Assembly (NCBI RefSeq): GCF_001540865.1
Contig: NC_033626.1
Location: 14,451,422 to 14,515,421 of the forward strand
Reading direction: 5' to 3'
From: Ananas comosus
Taxonomy: Eukaryota; Streptophyta; Magnoliopsida; Poales; Bromeliaceae
DNA: 64,000 bases
Notes under the pieces: model-generated
What the model was told of the DNA's origin: nothing
The model's database searches: none
Seen by the model: only the letters and a program-made list of their open reading frames with translations
Position numbers and translations under genes: made by a program
In this document: piece after piece, positions 1 through 11,994 of the stretch
Layout of the letters: each line of letters opens with the position of its first letter
How positions within the stretch are numbered: position 1 is the first letter of the stretch

Positions 1-880
1 ATATAGCCCATGTCTTGGCAGGACACCTCCTTCCAACTTACGTGGTCAAAAGCAAGAAAACAAGTTCTGTGGTAACTACAGTATGGTATTTTTGTTTCAT
101 CATGTACTGTGATTGTAATAACATTTTGTTTTGTGGCTGTTATTTTATACATTTATGAACCTTGTTCTTTTGGTTCTCGCGTGAGAAAGAACAGAAACAA
201 AAGCAAAAACAACCGGTAAAATGCTTGAGAAAAATCAATAACAACAGATGGAAAACAACAGGCAGTGATTTGTTTGGATTTCTCGCCCAAGTATTGGGAA
301 CACCCTCAGTTTGTTTATTGTGTCTCACTCATCCAGCTGTTACCATCCATCCCACGGATTTTACAATATCAAAGCACTTTAATTTCTGTCGAGATCATTG
401 CCGGAAAAATACTGAGCCCTCAATCGGGACCTCGTTCAGGAGTCTCACTCGGTTGTCATGTGTTTATTTTGTTTCAATTCAAAAATTATATTTTTTTTTT
501 AATAAAATTTTAATTTTCTTTTAAAAATTTAATATATATAAAAAAAAAATAGCGAACTAATACGTATCAACCGATTGGGGACTCCCCGTTGGAGACTTTT
601 CAATGAGTTGCCATTGTGGAGTTTTTCATTAATATTTTATTCTGAAAGCAAATATGAGCACTCAGGCATCTTAGCTACACTTCGTTTCTTTTCGAGTTCA
701 ATAATTATCTTGAGATTGCATTAAACTATTGGGATTTGATAGTGAGACAGGCGATTGTTTCCCTTCTTGTCCTAACAGTTATCTATACTGTTCGATTCAC
801 ATAAACCCGTCCAATCTTTCATTACGATTGGGAGAACAAATGCACAGATTTTGAAGCATTAGCGCGCATTTGTGGGGCCC
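1..880. other. AT-rich intergenic DNA, no gene seen
   Basis: Short reading frames only, none with codon structure or a recognisable motif. An A/T homopolymer stretch lies at about 485-550. Nothing here supports a gene. Confidence 0.6.
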
Positions 881-924
881 GTGGGTCTATGATACAAATC
901 AGTACGATATGGGTTGGTGGTTAC

Positions 925-1115
925 GCGCGTGATCACGTGCCCACGCGGCCCACGTGGAAATACGGCCCAACCCAGCTGGCGCGCTCTCCGCTGGCCCACG
1001 CGCTCCTCCACACGTGTCTCGCCGCAGCTCCGGCCAGTGGTTCCTTCCCACGTGGCACCCGAACAGCGAACGGTGTTTCATATTGTCCAGTTGTTGATGG
1101 CTCAGCACGTGCGCC
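925..1115. promoter_or_regulatory. Cluster of five CACGTG G-box/ABRE cores
   Basis: The palindrome CACGTG occurs at 934, 951, 1011, 1049 and 1106, within a GC-rich island in otherwise AT-rich DNA. G-boxes are bound by plant bZIP and bHLH factors, and clusters are typical of promoters responding to abscisic acid or light. No gene could be recognised on either side, so the target is unknown; a gene left of the window on the - strand is possible. The motifs are seen directly; the promoter role is inferred. Confidence 0.5.
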
Positions 1116-1189
1116 TTTTTAATTTTGCCGCCCATTCTATAAGATTTGAAATTTAAAGCCTTCGCATAGGGTACTAATTAACCGGCCCN

Positions 1190-4060
1190 TCAATAAACTA
1201 TAATTCTCACCAATGCCGTGATTTTAAACTTCCTATTAAATGCTTCAAACAATTGAGAGGGGAGCACTTGTGCATACCCCACATGAGATCATAGATTAAG
1301 ACTAGTAATGGAAGAGGGAACAATCATGTCTGATCCCTTTGAATAAAGTATTGATCGAGTTTGCGTAAAATTATTAATTATTACAGTTAAAGTCAGCACG
1401 ATAAAAGTTAGTCGAGATGGGCTACATTGTTTAGGACGGATGCAATGAATTAGATCGAGGAACATGACAAGTACGGCCGATTGGACGCACATGGTCTCCC
1501 ACCACCGACGATGATGAGGCAGCGCGCCGCTCAGATTATTATAATCTAAACCCCACTTGCCCCCCATCTTTTGATCGAATAATTTAGTACTTGGGATGCT
1601 TGACCCTCTGATTAATTATGCTTGTTCAGTGGTTGATTGTCCTTCTAATTTGCCTTTTTCTTCTTTGCAGTGCATTACTAGTTTTAACTCATTGGTGGAG
1701 CATCCACTAAGCATGTCCTTTTTTACTTTGGATTAAGCAACGGAGATGCTCAAAATATTGTAATTTATATAAAGATGGACTTTTTTGCGTATTGAGATCG
1801 GAGTCTTTGACATGCTGCAAATCTTCGAGTGGATTAGTGAAAGGTAAATCAATTATATGGTTTTCGTCTGACTTAACGAGGGTTGAAGATGTAATTTCGT
1901 AGATCAATTGACATTCTTTTTACAGATCGAAGGTGAGCTTTTTATCTTTTTTTGTGTTCACATATATAGTAACGTGCCTTGTTTGAGTTTAGTGCTTAGA
2001 AAACAGTAAAGAAAAACAAAATTTAAAATTTAGCTGGTGAAGATTGCATTCGAGTGGTCTTATTAATTATGTGGGATTAGTTAATTTCAGATAGAACATA
2101 ATGACAGAAATCCATGCCCTGCAGCGAGGTTAAACACGAAACATCACGGGATTATAGTAATTAATTGTCGTTTTTTTCTTTTTTTCTAAATCAAACTTTG
2201 CTTTTGTTTTTTTAGAACAAATGACAGCAAAACAATTGGGATAGAAGTTCCAATAGCGTTCTTTTTGATTGCCATGCTTGGTGACTTTTGACTTTGATTG
2301 AAGTAATTAAATGAGATCTCATGAGAAGTACTCAAACAACAAAATAAAAGGAAGAGGATACCTACATTTTCAGCAACTGTAATAACTCTATCTCTATGAA
2401 AGAACTCTAGCTAGCACATTACTTTTCAATTGAAAGCACTAGATATGCTTTAGCATCTGTTGACATATTAGAGTATACTTTTCCTTTGGAACCAATGCCA
2501 TGCCTAGACTAGCTTTGTACTCTTTAATTGTTCTTTCATTAATCTACTTTAAAGGATTAAAGAGCTCCTTAGTGATGTACGTATGTCGTCTGGCTTAAAA
2601 AATTCATTGTTTCATTAATCTCCACGAACAATTCTAAGCGGCCTAGAACTACCTGTTAATTCCCTTCTATTTTAGCAAGTTTGATCGGTTGTTGATCTTG
2701 TGGTAGAATAGTTATATTAATATGGTCTACAATGGATACAAATAATGTTTCATTAGTACATAAGATTTGACAACAACAAACACATCCTAAAATATTAAAA
2801 GGAGGGACGATAATAAAATTAAGAATACAATAAAGAAACTCAAAAAACATTGGAGTGACTTCTCCTTTAATTTGATTCACTAGCCCCAAAACGACTGCAA
2901 TAATTGGCTGTACGTGGAACAAAGTAAACTATATTGTCCAAAATTTGGGATTAAGTTTTTTCATCAAGAAGGGGATTACATTTGCCATTAAATCCATTTA
3001 ACATGAAGCATGAATCAACTATATCTAGTTCATCAAGGTTAATTGGACAGGTGCATAACATCTCTTTGTGTGCATGTCTCCTCTCGGGTTGAACGATCCA
3101 ACGGAAAAAACAGTGCAATATATATACAGTAAGGCAAAATGGAGGAGACGTAGCGTGATATGACATGTGGCATTTGAACAAATAGGAAGGAGAGTCAACA
3201 TGGAAACAAGATATGTAAAATGAAATTTTATGAGGTAAATTAATTGGCGTGATATCACATCAGCAAAGGCATAAAAAATCGGTGTAGAATTAATCAACCA
3301 ACCTATAAAATATATAGAGCTCTAGGCGAAGAAGATGCAAGAAAGGGACCGGCCATGCTTTATTTATTTATTTATTTATTTATTCAGTAGATGACTAGCA
3401 TGAGGTTTAATAGTGAATTTTTTTTTAAAAAAAAAGTTAACTTATTGCAACCAGTTCACGAACTGAAAAGCCTGCCTTTATTTAGTTATTTTTCTTCTTA
3501 AAATCTATACATCAATTTTAATTGTGCAAGTTGTGGAGTTTCTAGGTCACAAGATCTCAAATACTCGGTTTGAGTACTAAAGTATGGTGAATCAACTTTC
3601 GCAGGTGTTTAATTTGAAATCAGATTTATTTGGTACAATTGCATTTTTAATGGGGCAACGACAATAATGGAAATGACGAGAAAAATTAAACTATTTCCCA
3701 GATGTTCATTAAAAGGTCAAATGGCATGGCAATAATTTTCTTTATATATCCTTCAGCTTTCACAACCTTTATTATGTTTGATATTGAAATATAAAGTGAC
3801 AAGTTGCACGTTTTCGACATGAAATCTAGTTTTTTTCCTCTGGCCAAAATAGAAAAAATAAAATACAACTGCAACAATATATGGTTTCCATTTTGAGAAT
3901 GCTCTAATCATGTTTATGTTTTTGTTTAATTAGAGCACGTTCCTATGCCCACGCCGACATGGGAAAATCGATCGAGTGGCATTTCGTGCTCCCACTTTCT
4001 CTTAAGAAGGAAAAGAAAGAAAGCAAAAACAAAATTCAGGAACTTCAAGTTACATTCCTT
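1190..4060. other. AT-rich intergenic DNA, no gene seen
   Basis: No reading frame shows a known domain or plausible splice pattern. A short (TTTA)n microsatellite lies at about 3359-3384. The N at 1189 marks an unresolved join at the left edge. Confidence 0.5.
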
Positions 4061-4065
4061 CTTAT

Positions 4066-4180
4066 TCTTTTCTTTCTTTCTTTCTTTCTTGCTTTCTTTC
4101 TTTTCTTTCTTGCTTTCCTTCTTTCTCTCTTGTTTTCTTTCTTTTCCTTCTTGCTTTCCTTTCTTTCTTTCTTTCTTGCT
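4066..4180. repeat. (TTTC)n-type pyrimidine microsatellite
   Basis: Imperfect TTTC/TTGC tetranucleotide run on the + strand. The long low-complexity frames it produces (Phe/Leu/Ser on +, Lys/Glu on -) are not genes. Confidence 0.85.
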
Positions 4181-4182
4181 GC

Positions 4183-4430
4183 CCCTGCAGCAGCAATAAT
4201 TTATTGCTGCTGCAGCTGAGCCACTGCTGGCTGCTGCACATGCTGCTGCTGCTGCAGCTCCTGCTGCTTGCTGCACTGCTGCTGCTGGCTTCTGCCTTGC
4301 TCGCAGCAGCAGCAAGGAGCTGCTGCTGCTCCTGCTCACAGCAGCAGCAAGGGCTGCTGCTGCTGCTCTTGCTGTTGCTCTTGTTTGCAGCAGCAGCAAG
4401 GGCTACTGCTGCTACTTTCAGCAGCAGGGA
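4183..4430. repeat. Interleaved (CTG)n/(CAG)n trinucleotide mosaic
   Basis: Blocks of CTG/TGC alternate with blocks of CAG/GCA on the same strand, so neighbouring blocks are complementary and could fold into a series of hairpins. Open frames on both strands are only Leu, Ala and Gln runs. It follows the TTTC microsatellite directly. Confidence 0.85.
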
Positions 4431-4609
4431 AAAAGGGGTAAGGGGGAGAGAGTCAAGAATTTCCTACCTCTTTTCTTTTTCTTCTTCATCTTCTTCTCTT
4501 TTCTTTTCTCTCCTCTCTTTGCTGCTCTTCCTTTCCCTCTCTCTCTCATACGAATGGAGGATGAAGGGGATAAGCATGGAGGGATAAGGATGGAGGGTGC
4601 CCTGCCTNA

Positions 4610-5095
4610 AAAAAAAAAAAAAAAAATCATTCCCAGGGTTGACCTGCGGTGCTTTCATAAGCCCAGATGTCATCGTGTTTGTAGGTCAAATTCATTAAAA
4701 GAACTCCTGAACGCGATTTAAAATGTTTAAAATACTTTACAACTAAGGTTTAAATATTTTTAGAATCATTTAAAGATAATAAACTTGATTATTTTTATAA
4801 ATCATGATTAATAGCATTTATTATGGTCCTATCAGAGACCTGCATCAATAATCGTTAGATTGTCTGTTAAGAATTTGGGATCTGAGCCTTTCTTGCTCAT
4901 GTAAAAAGTAGAGCTCGAACTCCCGACCTCTTCAATAATATAGTAGTATAAGTGGTTAGGATTAGAAATGCAAATAAATATAGTCTCATTCTATTTCAAA
5001 TGAGACGGTAAATAACCGAAAAAAAATAAAAAATTATACTCATTTTAATTTGTCAATAAAATTGAAGTAGAAAAATTTAGATCTGACTCAATTGC
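4610..5095. other. AT-rich intergenic DNA after a poly(A) join
   Basis: The N at 4608 is followed by about 18 A residues. On the - strand, around 4905-4930, there is a sequence resembling a tRNA B box (GGGAGTTCGAGCTC), possibly an eroded SINE, but no clear A box or tail could be placed. No gene seen. Confidence 0.4.
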
Positions 5096-5099
5096 ATTC

Positions 5100-5400
5100 C
5101 TATTCAGAGCACGTGGGTTCTGTTCTTAGTAGGTGAAAGTGTGGGGTGTTTGTTTGGATACAGCGGATGGTGTTGTCCAGGCTGGATACGGGAACACAAG
5201 CCCGGGAGTTCGGGCCAAGGATCCAGAGATAAGGTTGACCAAGTCCCGATGCCCTCACCGCTCACCACGTGTCTGACAGCTGTACGGCTGGAAAAACGCA
5301 CCCATCCCGCCTCGACCGTTTGACCGCACGTGATGCTCCCATTTCTCTCTCTCTCGCTCCCGCTGTCTCTCACCCTTCCCTGTTCCCCCTGGCTAGCAAA
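5100..5400. other. GC-rich non-coding island
   Basis: GC-rich stretch with ACGTG cores near 5262 and 5319 and a CT-rich 3' part. It resembles a promoter or 5' leader, possibly captured by a transposon. No start codon leads to a recognisable protein. Confidence 0.35.
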
Positions 5401-5503
5401 TAGTAGAAGACTATTTTTCAAAAAATCAAAATTTTGTGTGAAGTTCTTTTTTTCTTTTTTTTTTTTTTTAAGTTTATCTTGTTTGATTAGACCGGATAAA
5501 AAA

Positions 5504-5535
5504 TTCGAATATATATATATATATATATATATACG
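5504..5535. repeat. (TA)n microsatellite
   Basis: Perfect alternating TA run. Confidence 0.9.
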
Positions 5536-5760
5536 GTAAAAATTTTTTTTATTTTATTTTATTAGTTGAAAATTTTAGTATATAATTTTTTTTTAAAAAA
5601 AAAATTTAACATAATACTCATAATGACGATAAAAAATGATTAAGATGATGGCTGGATGGCAAACGTTACAGCAATATATTAGAAGAGAAAAAAATTTTCT
5701 TTTACACCTCAAAATGTTCGTAAGAAAAAATATTCGTTTTCTCAAAAAAAAAAAAAAAAA

Positions 5761-7338
5761 NAGCAAGTGGCAAAGAACTTGGTGGTTGATACCCGAGGTC
5801 TTAAAGTTCGAATCATAGTTGATTCATATTTCCAGCTAAATTTATTTCTGAATGAAATAAATGAAGCGGATAGCGTGCTACATATCTATCTCTCAAAAAA
5901 AAGAAAAAAAAAGTTACAAATAATGATTTCGGATCAGGCACACATGTAAATTATATACAAATTTTACATAATTGAATGCATATTTACGTAATTATTAAGC
6001 ATATATTCATGCATAAAAATCAACCCTTCTTCGTTTTTCAAAATCTCTAGGTTGTGTCAAGGGCCAATGGAGTAAGAACTCGTATCTTCCTGTAATAGCA
6101 AGAGTTATGACTAGCATAGTGATTTTTACCAGCAACAATCACGCCTTGAGTGATGCTTGACCATCTATTTATTGAATTTTAAGTACTGCCAAGCGAAGAA
6201 ACAACTTGCGACCAGAAGTTTCCAGGAAATTAAAAGAAGGTGCTACTAAGCTGGGGCATTAATAATTGCTTGCAAACTAGAATTAAACAGGATTATAGAA
6301 CTTAATAAATTCATTTTCTTTTCCGAATATCTAACCGTCATTCCCTTCTTTTATTTCTCTAATATCTTGTTTTGATTAGCAAGCTTTATATATTGAAATT
6401 AAGCCCCTCTCAGTTTAATTAACTGGACGACTAAGCAGATCGATCATGTTATACGCATTTAATAATTTTCTGTGGCAAGATCTAGACTAGTGTTCGTTGT
6501 GTTTCTTCTCAAAGTTTTTTTTTTCTTTTTTTTTTTCTTTTTTTTTTTCTTTTTGTCAATGCAAAGCTAATAATACTAAACGCCTCACCTGTACCATCCT
6601 CATAATAGGCCAATTAAACAAACATACATAAAATTATTAAATGCGTATAACATGATCGATCTGCTTAGTCGTCCAGTTAATTAAACTGAGAGGGGCTTAA
6701 TTTCAATATATAAAGCTTGCTAATCAAAACAAGATATTAGAGAAATAAAAGAAGGGAATGACGGTTAGATATTCGGAAAAGAAAATGAATTTATTAAGTT
6801 CTATAATCCTGTTTAATTCTAGTTTGCAAGCAATTATTAATGCCCCAGCTTAGTAGCACCTTCTTTTAATTTCCTGGAAACTTCTGGTCGCAAGTTGTTT
6901 CTTCGCTTGGCAGTACTTAAAATTCAATAAATAGATGGTCAAGCATCACTCAAGGCGTGATTGTTGCTGGTAAAAATCACTATGCTAGTCATAACTCTTG
7001 CTATTACAGGAAGATACGAGTTCTTACTCCATTGGCCCTTGACACAACCTAGAGATTTTGAAAAACGAAGGAGGGTTGATTTTTATGCATGAATATATGC
7101 TTAATAATTACGTAAATATGCATTCAATTATGTAAAATTTGTATATAATTTACATGTGTGCCTGATCCGAAATCATTATTTGTAACTTTTTTTTTCTTTT
7201 TTTTGAGAGATAGATATGTAGCACGCTATCCGCTTCATTTATTTCATTCAGAAATAAATTTAGCTGGAAATATGAATCAACTATGATTCGAACTTTAAGA
7301 CCTCGGGTATCAACCACCAAGTTCTTTGCCACTTGCTT
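5761..7338. repeat. Nearly perfect 709-bp inverted repeat with 160-bp spacer
   Basis: Arm 1 (5761-6469) and arm 2 (6630-7338) are reverse complements with no indel: paired positions sum to 13099 throughout. I found one mismatch, near 6031/7068. The spacer (6470-6629) is T-rich. Each arm ends outward inside a SINE. The left SINE copy is cut at the N at 5761, whereas the right copy continues to its natural 5' end at about 7352, so arm 2 looks like the original and arm 1 the copy. It may be a recent inverted duplication, able to transcribe a long hairpin RNA, or an assembly foldback artefact. Confidence 0.95.
5762..5910 (+). repeat. SINE copy, truncated at its 5' end by the N
   Basis: Related to the SINE at 45503. 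It carries GTTCGAATC (B-box-like) near 5806 and the same 3' part ending in CTATCTCTCAAAA. It lacks the first ~14 bases (ACCGACCG...) of the family because the N at 5761 interrupts it. Confidence 0.8.
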
Positions 7339-7352
7339 TAGAAACGGTCGGT
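7188..7352 (-). repeat. SINE copy, full length on the - strand
   Basis: Read on the - strand, it begins ACCGACCG, runs through the A-box-like and B-box-like (GTTCGAATC) regions, and ends with CTATCTCTC followed by an A-rich tail. It is the mirror of the truncated copy at 5762. A target duplication is not convincing. Confidence 0.8.
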
Positions 7353-8096
7353 GTAATTTAAAATTATTTGCTCATGTTGGATGGTATCAAAGCAAAACTT
7401 ATCTTTTTCTTTTTCTTTTTCTTTTTGTGCATAGATAGACCTATGTATTAGCTAGCTAGAGACATTGATTAATACAAAAGTGCTTTTGCCATAGTAAGTA
7501 ACCACAAATATTTCAGGGGATTCACGGGAAGTTTAAATATTTGGAGAGCTTCCCAAATAGAAAATACATTGAAAAGAAAAATATTATTTCTGAATAGAAA
7601 AAGAAGGCACTCAAACAAACAAAGCCACCCTTTTTGGAGAAGTGTAAAAGCTAATTAAAAAGGAATTAATCCAAATGAAAATGGCTGTTTAAATTCTCTT
7701 CACTTCCGGATTTGCATGCGTGGCAGTAGGGAGAAAGAATTCTATATGAAGCTCACTCCGAAACCAATTAACAATATCTTTTATAATTTTGAAGTTAATA
7801 AAAGAATTTTAACCTAAGATTAACAATGTGGCACGTTATATAATAATTGACCCATGTTACACAGATAATTTAATTTTTATTCCCCCTCCAGTATATGCCA
7901 AAATAAGGTCATACAGACCACAGAAACGAGAGGATAAACGAACTGCCCACATGATTGGCCAAAAGGACCACAAACCCCACAAAACCCCAATTTGTAAGAA
8001 AAGGGATAACATTATTGTATTTTTCTTACCCTCTCCACTTACATCTTTGAGCAATAAAAATATTGTTAGATATTCGGTACAACAAATAATATGTTC

Positions 8097-8100
<4 letters not shown>
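7353..8100. other. Intergenic DNA, no gene seen
   Basis: AT-rich with a (CTTTTT)n stretch at about 7401-7425. Short frames lack domains. Confidence 0.45.

Positions 8101-8150
<50 letters not shown>
8101..8150. repeat. (TA)n microsatellite
   Basis: About 24 perfect TA units. Confidence 0.95.
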
Positions 8151-8153
<3 letters not shown>

Positions 8154-8353
8154 TAGATATATCAAATTCTTGATGCTATCGAGTTCTCGACGTTGAATAA
8201 AAGAATATGCAATTAGAATGATAGTAGTCTCCTAAATTTAGTGAGTGATTAGTTAAATAGTATAATCTAACGGATAGAAATGATCAAAGGATATATCTAA
8301 TAACAGAAAATTTGATAGTATAAAAATTTAATACGATCGACAATATAATACCG

Positions 8354-8354
<1 letters not shown>

Positions 8355-8425
<71 letters not shown>

Positions 8426-8455
8426 CTTCATATATATATATATAATATATAATAT
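8355..8455. repeat. (CT)n followed by (TA)n microsatellite
   Basis: Two CT blocks interrupted by CCTC, then an imperfect TA run that abuts the MITE at 8455. Confidence 0.95.
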
Positions 8456-8999
8456 AGAGCTAGGCTACTATACTATCGTAGCACGGAGCGCTCCGTGCTA
8501 CCAAGTTTTTTCGATGATGTGGCTTCCAAATCGACGATCGGCTCCGTTAGAGTTGATCTACACTATTGAAAGTATTTAGAAACTAAATTTCATAATTTTT
8601 CGATATCATTTACCTATCAAACAAGTAGTCTAAAATTGAACGGCTGAAAATAAAAATCTCATAAAAAATGATGATAAAAGATTTAAATTCTAGATCAGAT
8701 ATACTGATCTTACTCTAAATAGTGAAAAGAATTTTCTATAAAATTTTCATCGCATTTGAATTGTTTTACACCGTTAAACTCACAAATACACCACAATCCG
8801 GCCATTAAAATTGTCAATTTTGAGATCTTTTGATCACTAGTCAAATGATATCGAAAAAATTTGAAATTTAGTTTCCAAATACTTTCAATAGTGTAGATCA
8901 AGTCTAACGGAGCCGATCGTCAATTTGGAAGCCGCATCATCGAAAACAACTTGGTAGCACGGAGCGCTCCGTGCTACCGATAGCATAGTAGCCGGACTA
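8455..8999. mobile_element. Long-TIR MITE (GGCTACTAT-ended family)
   Basis: The two ends are inverted repeats of roughly 200 bp. The outer part of each carries GGCTACTAT followed by a perfect palindrome around GAGCGCTC (GTAGCACGGAGCGCTCCGTG). There is no coding capacity. It sits between TA runs, so the target duplication cannot be read. It is a non-autonomous DNA transposon; the superfamily is undetermined. Confidence 0.85.
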
Positions 9000-10130
9000 T
9001 ATATATATATATATGAATATATGAGTTGGGATATTAAAAGCAATAAAATAAGTTCTCTATTGCATTTTGTATGACAAAATGCATGTATACAATTTCTATG
9101 ACATCTCGCCGAGTACTTCCCAAAATAAAATTACACATGTCTAGCTCTTATATGATATGTATTTTCCAAATATATAGGATTATACCTCTTAAGTACATAG
9201 CAACAGAAGAGGCCGGCGGGAAGCTAGTTATTGCACAATACCTTGCCTCGATATCCTGTAAAAAAAAAAGACTCTAAAATAAAAATAACAAATAATAGAC
9301 GTATGATCACGGAGAGGAGCGCCTTCCTACGGTGTCAAATTGAAACATCAACGGCAAAAAATTGAAGGAGCTAATGAACGAAAAAATAGATAAACAATAA
9401 TCAATATGATGCCACTATTAATTATGTCGCTACAACATAATGTGTGAAAACTGAAATAGACCTACTTGTTCAAGTGAGCATCAATTCTACCACAGTGTTA
9501 CTATTTGTTAAATTATCCAATTTCACTGACCAACTAATAGCCTATTCCAACTTGTTATGATGTCAATAAACACATACGAACCCACTTCGGAGTTCAACAG
9601 CTGGCAGTTTGATAATCGCATAACCACGTAGCTGCATATCCAAACTCCAAAGGGCCAAGGCTCGCCCGAATCACTTATAATACTTACTGATTATTATTAC
9701 CTACTATTTGTTCTTATGAAGTATATTCAACAAATCACGTTTTATATAAATACTTGTTATGATGTATAGATATTTCACACACAAAAGAAAAAAAATACAA
9801 AACAAGAGAGAAAATATAAAACTAAATAATCTAAAATATTTTGGTGAAAACAAACTAAAACATCTTTTATTAAAGAAACTAAGTAGCACAACCTGTGCTC
9901 TATGCAGCACTAAAAACTGCAGGCACAATAGGCTTCATGTATCTACAGTGTCCTAGCCATTTCATTTATAGCGTGCAAAGTAGAATTTTACCCAAATAAT
10001 TTAACCGTTTTAAAGATAAAATTTATCTAACTTACATTAAGATAAAATATTACTCTAATTCTTATTTAACTCAATTACAAAAAAAAATAAACTTTAATTA
10101 ATTAGACTCTGAGTTAAAATGAGTAGTATC
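9000..10130. other. AT-rich intergenic DNA, no gene seen
   Basis: Only short frames without motifs. Confidence 0.5.
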
Positions 10131-10131
10131 T

Positions 10132-10132
<1 letters not shown>

Positions 10133-10178
<46 letters not shown>
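10133..10178. repeat. (TA)n microsatellite
   Basis: Perfect TA run abutting the first MITE copy. Confidence 0.95.
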
Positions 10179-10184
<6 letters not shown>

Positions 10185-10434
10185 TAGACTGGAATACTAT
10201 TAATAGTAAAATTTTCTTTTTGCTATCAAGTTTTTAACCCTTGGATGAAAAATTGTAGGGTTGGGATGATATTAGTCAGTTAGAGTTGAGTGGTCTCCCT
10301 AGGGTTGAGTGGTCCCCACTGGGTTACAGTATTTAATCCAATGGTTAGAAATGATGAAAAGAGTTGATCTAAAGGTTAAAAAACTGGTAGCAACAATAGG
10401 ATTTTGCAAATAATAGTAGCCCAGTCCAACTCTA
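10179..10434. mobile_element. 256-bp MITE, copy 1
   Basis: The left end TAGAATTAGACTGGAATACT and the inverted right end TAGAGTTGGACTGGGCTACT pair as imperfect ~35-bp terminal inverted repeats. Two more copies lie at 10457 and 16422. There is no coding capacity. Every copy is bordered by TA runs, compatible with a TA target. Confidence 0.9.
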
Positions 10435-10456
10435 TATATATATATATATATATATA

Positions 10457-10712
10457 TAGAATTAGGTTGGAATACTATTAATAGTAAAACGCTCTTTTTG
10501 CTATCAAGTTTTTAACCCTTGGATGAAAAATTGTAGGGTCAGGATGATATTAGTCGGTTAGAGTTGAGTGGTCCTCCTAGGGTTGAGTGGTCCTCACTGG
10601 GTTATAGTATTTAATCTAATGGTTAGAAATAATGAAAAGAGTTGATCCAAAGGCTAAAAAACTGGTAGCAATAATGGAATTTTGCTACTAATAGTAGCCC
10701 AGTCCAACTCTA
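10457..10712. mobile_element. 256-bp MITE, copy 2
   Basis: Nearly identical to copy 1 in the same orientation, and separated from it only by a TA run. Either two insertions into one microsatellite or a tandem duplication. Confidence 0.9.
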
Positions 10713-10990
10713 TATATATATATGTGTGTGTGTATTTTTGTCTCATAAAATATTATCGATCTGTACGAAATAAAATATAAAATAATGGCAACAACTTACA
10801 TTTCAGATCTCATTTATATATATATATTCACCAATCACATTAAGTGATAGCTCTTAGCCCAATATTTATATAGAGTTTTATTCACGTAGGGTTTCTGCAC
10901 AATTAATATAAAAGTCACATTTAGACTTCATTATTTTATGTAGCTTCACTGCATTCTTGCATACAGGAACATACACACACACATACAGTA
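10713..10990. other. AT-rich intergenic DNA
   Basis: Short TA and TG runs; no gene seen. Confidence 0.5.
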
Positions 10991-11079
10991 GAATGCCCAT
11001 TCTTTATTGTTTTCTTTCTTTTGTCTTCCCATATGACAATTGCATCTGCTTTTAATACTCCCTGTGCACGCTTTCCACC

Positions 11080-11605
11080 ATCTGTTTCCTCCTCCTCCTC
11101 CTCCTCCTCCCTTCGCACTCTTCACAAAACTCAGAAGCCCCCCACTCCATCCTGCTCCCGCTCCTGCTCCTGCACCTGCACCTGCACCTGCTGTAATAAA
11201 AACACCACACACACACCCTCTCTCTCTCTCTCTCTCTCATCAGGATAAAGGATTGGTGAAAGAAAGAAAGAAAGAAAGAAAGGGGCCTCATCTATCTTTG
11301 CTTGTATCTGAAGAGCTCCCTATTTGATTGCCCTCGCCTTTGCTCCCCCTTTTTATCAAATATCCGGATGGGGCCTTCATCATCATCTTCTTCTCCTTCT
11401 CCTTCTCCTTCTCCTTCTCCTTCGAGGAGAAGAGTAAAGGAGTAGTATTGCTTTGTTCCCTGTCCTTTTTTGCGTGGTATGCTCGTCGCCAAATTGGATT
11501 CTTTCACTGGGCAAGACATCTATTTTTAGGAAAAAGAAAAAAAAAAGGGAAAAAAGAAAAGAAAGGTTGGGTTTTGATGACGGGCTTTGTGTAGGGTTGA
11601 GACTT

Positions 11606-11638
<33 letters not shown>

Positions 11639-11640
11639 CG
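11080..11640. promoter_or_regulatory. Pyrimidine/GAGA microsatellite belt upstream of the AHL gene
   Basis: A succession of simple repeats on the + strand: (TCC)n near 11090, (CTCCTG)/(CTGCAC)n at 11155-11192, (CT)n at 11219-11240, (GAAA)n near 11262-11281, (TTCTCC)n near 11390-11423 and (GA)n near 11605-11635. CT/GA tracts are common in plant core promoters and 5' leaders and are bound by BBR/BPC factors. The position 0.5-1 kb upstream of the start suggests promoter or leader DNA of the AHL gene; this is inference. Confidence 0.45.
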
Positions 11641-11986
11641 CTGCTTCTCGTTGGAAGAAATTTCTTTAATTTTTTTTTTTTTTTTCCTTTCTTTGTATTT
11701 GGGGGTGGGTCGTGATTGAGTAGAGATGGTAGAAACGTGGTGGAGATTTATGTAAGGATAGCATTAATTGTGTCCTACTGATATCTCATACTCCGAGTAC
11801 CACTCCAATTGGTTTAGCCGAAAGGGAAACCCTATCATCGATCGAAGTCGTAGCTAGTTAGATATAAGAGGACTCCCAAGGGTGCCGGACGGCGAAAAGA
11901 AGGAAGCTGCTGATAATTCCAGAAGAGAAAAGGGAAAGGACAAAAAAAAGGGGAGGGGGAGGAAATTTGGAAGATAAATAAAAGGC

Positions 11987-11994
11987 TATATATT
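11987..11994 (+). promoter_or_regulatory. Possible TATA box of the AHL gene
   Basis: TATATATT lies about 125 bp before the ATG at 12120, in otherwise G-rich leader sequence. The position suits a short leader, but the transcription start is unknown. Confidence 0.35.

Noticed and set aside
3926..4630. Long overlapping frames on both strands rich in Leu, Ala, Ser or Lys
   Set aside because: They are translations of TTTC and CTG/CAG simple repeats, with no complex sequence or splice structure.
5767..5949. A 60-aa protein encoded twice, on opposite strands
   Set aside because: It is the SINE and its flank translated in both arms of the inverted repeat, not a protein gene.
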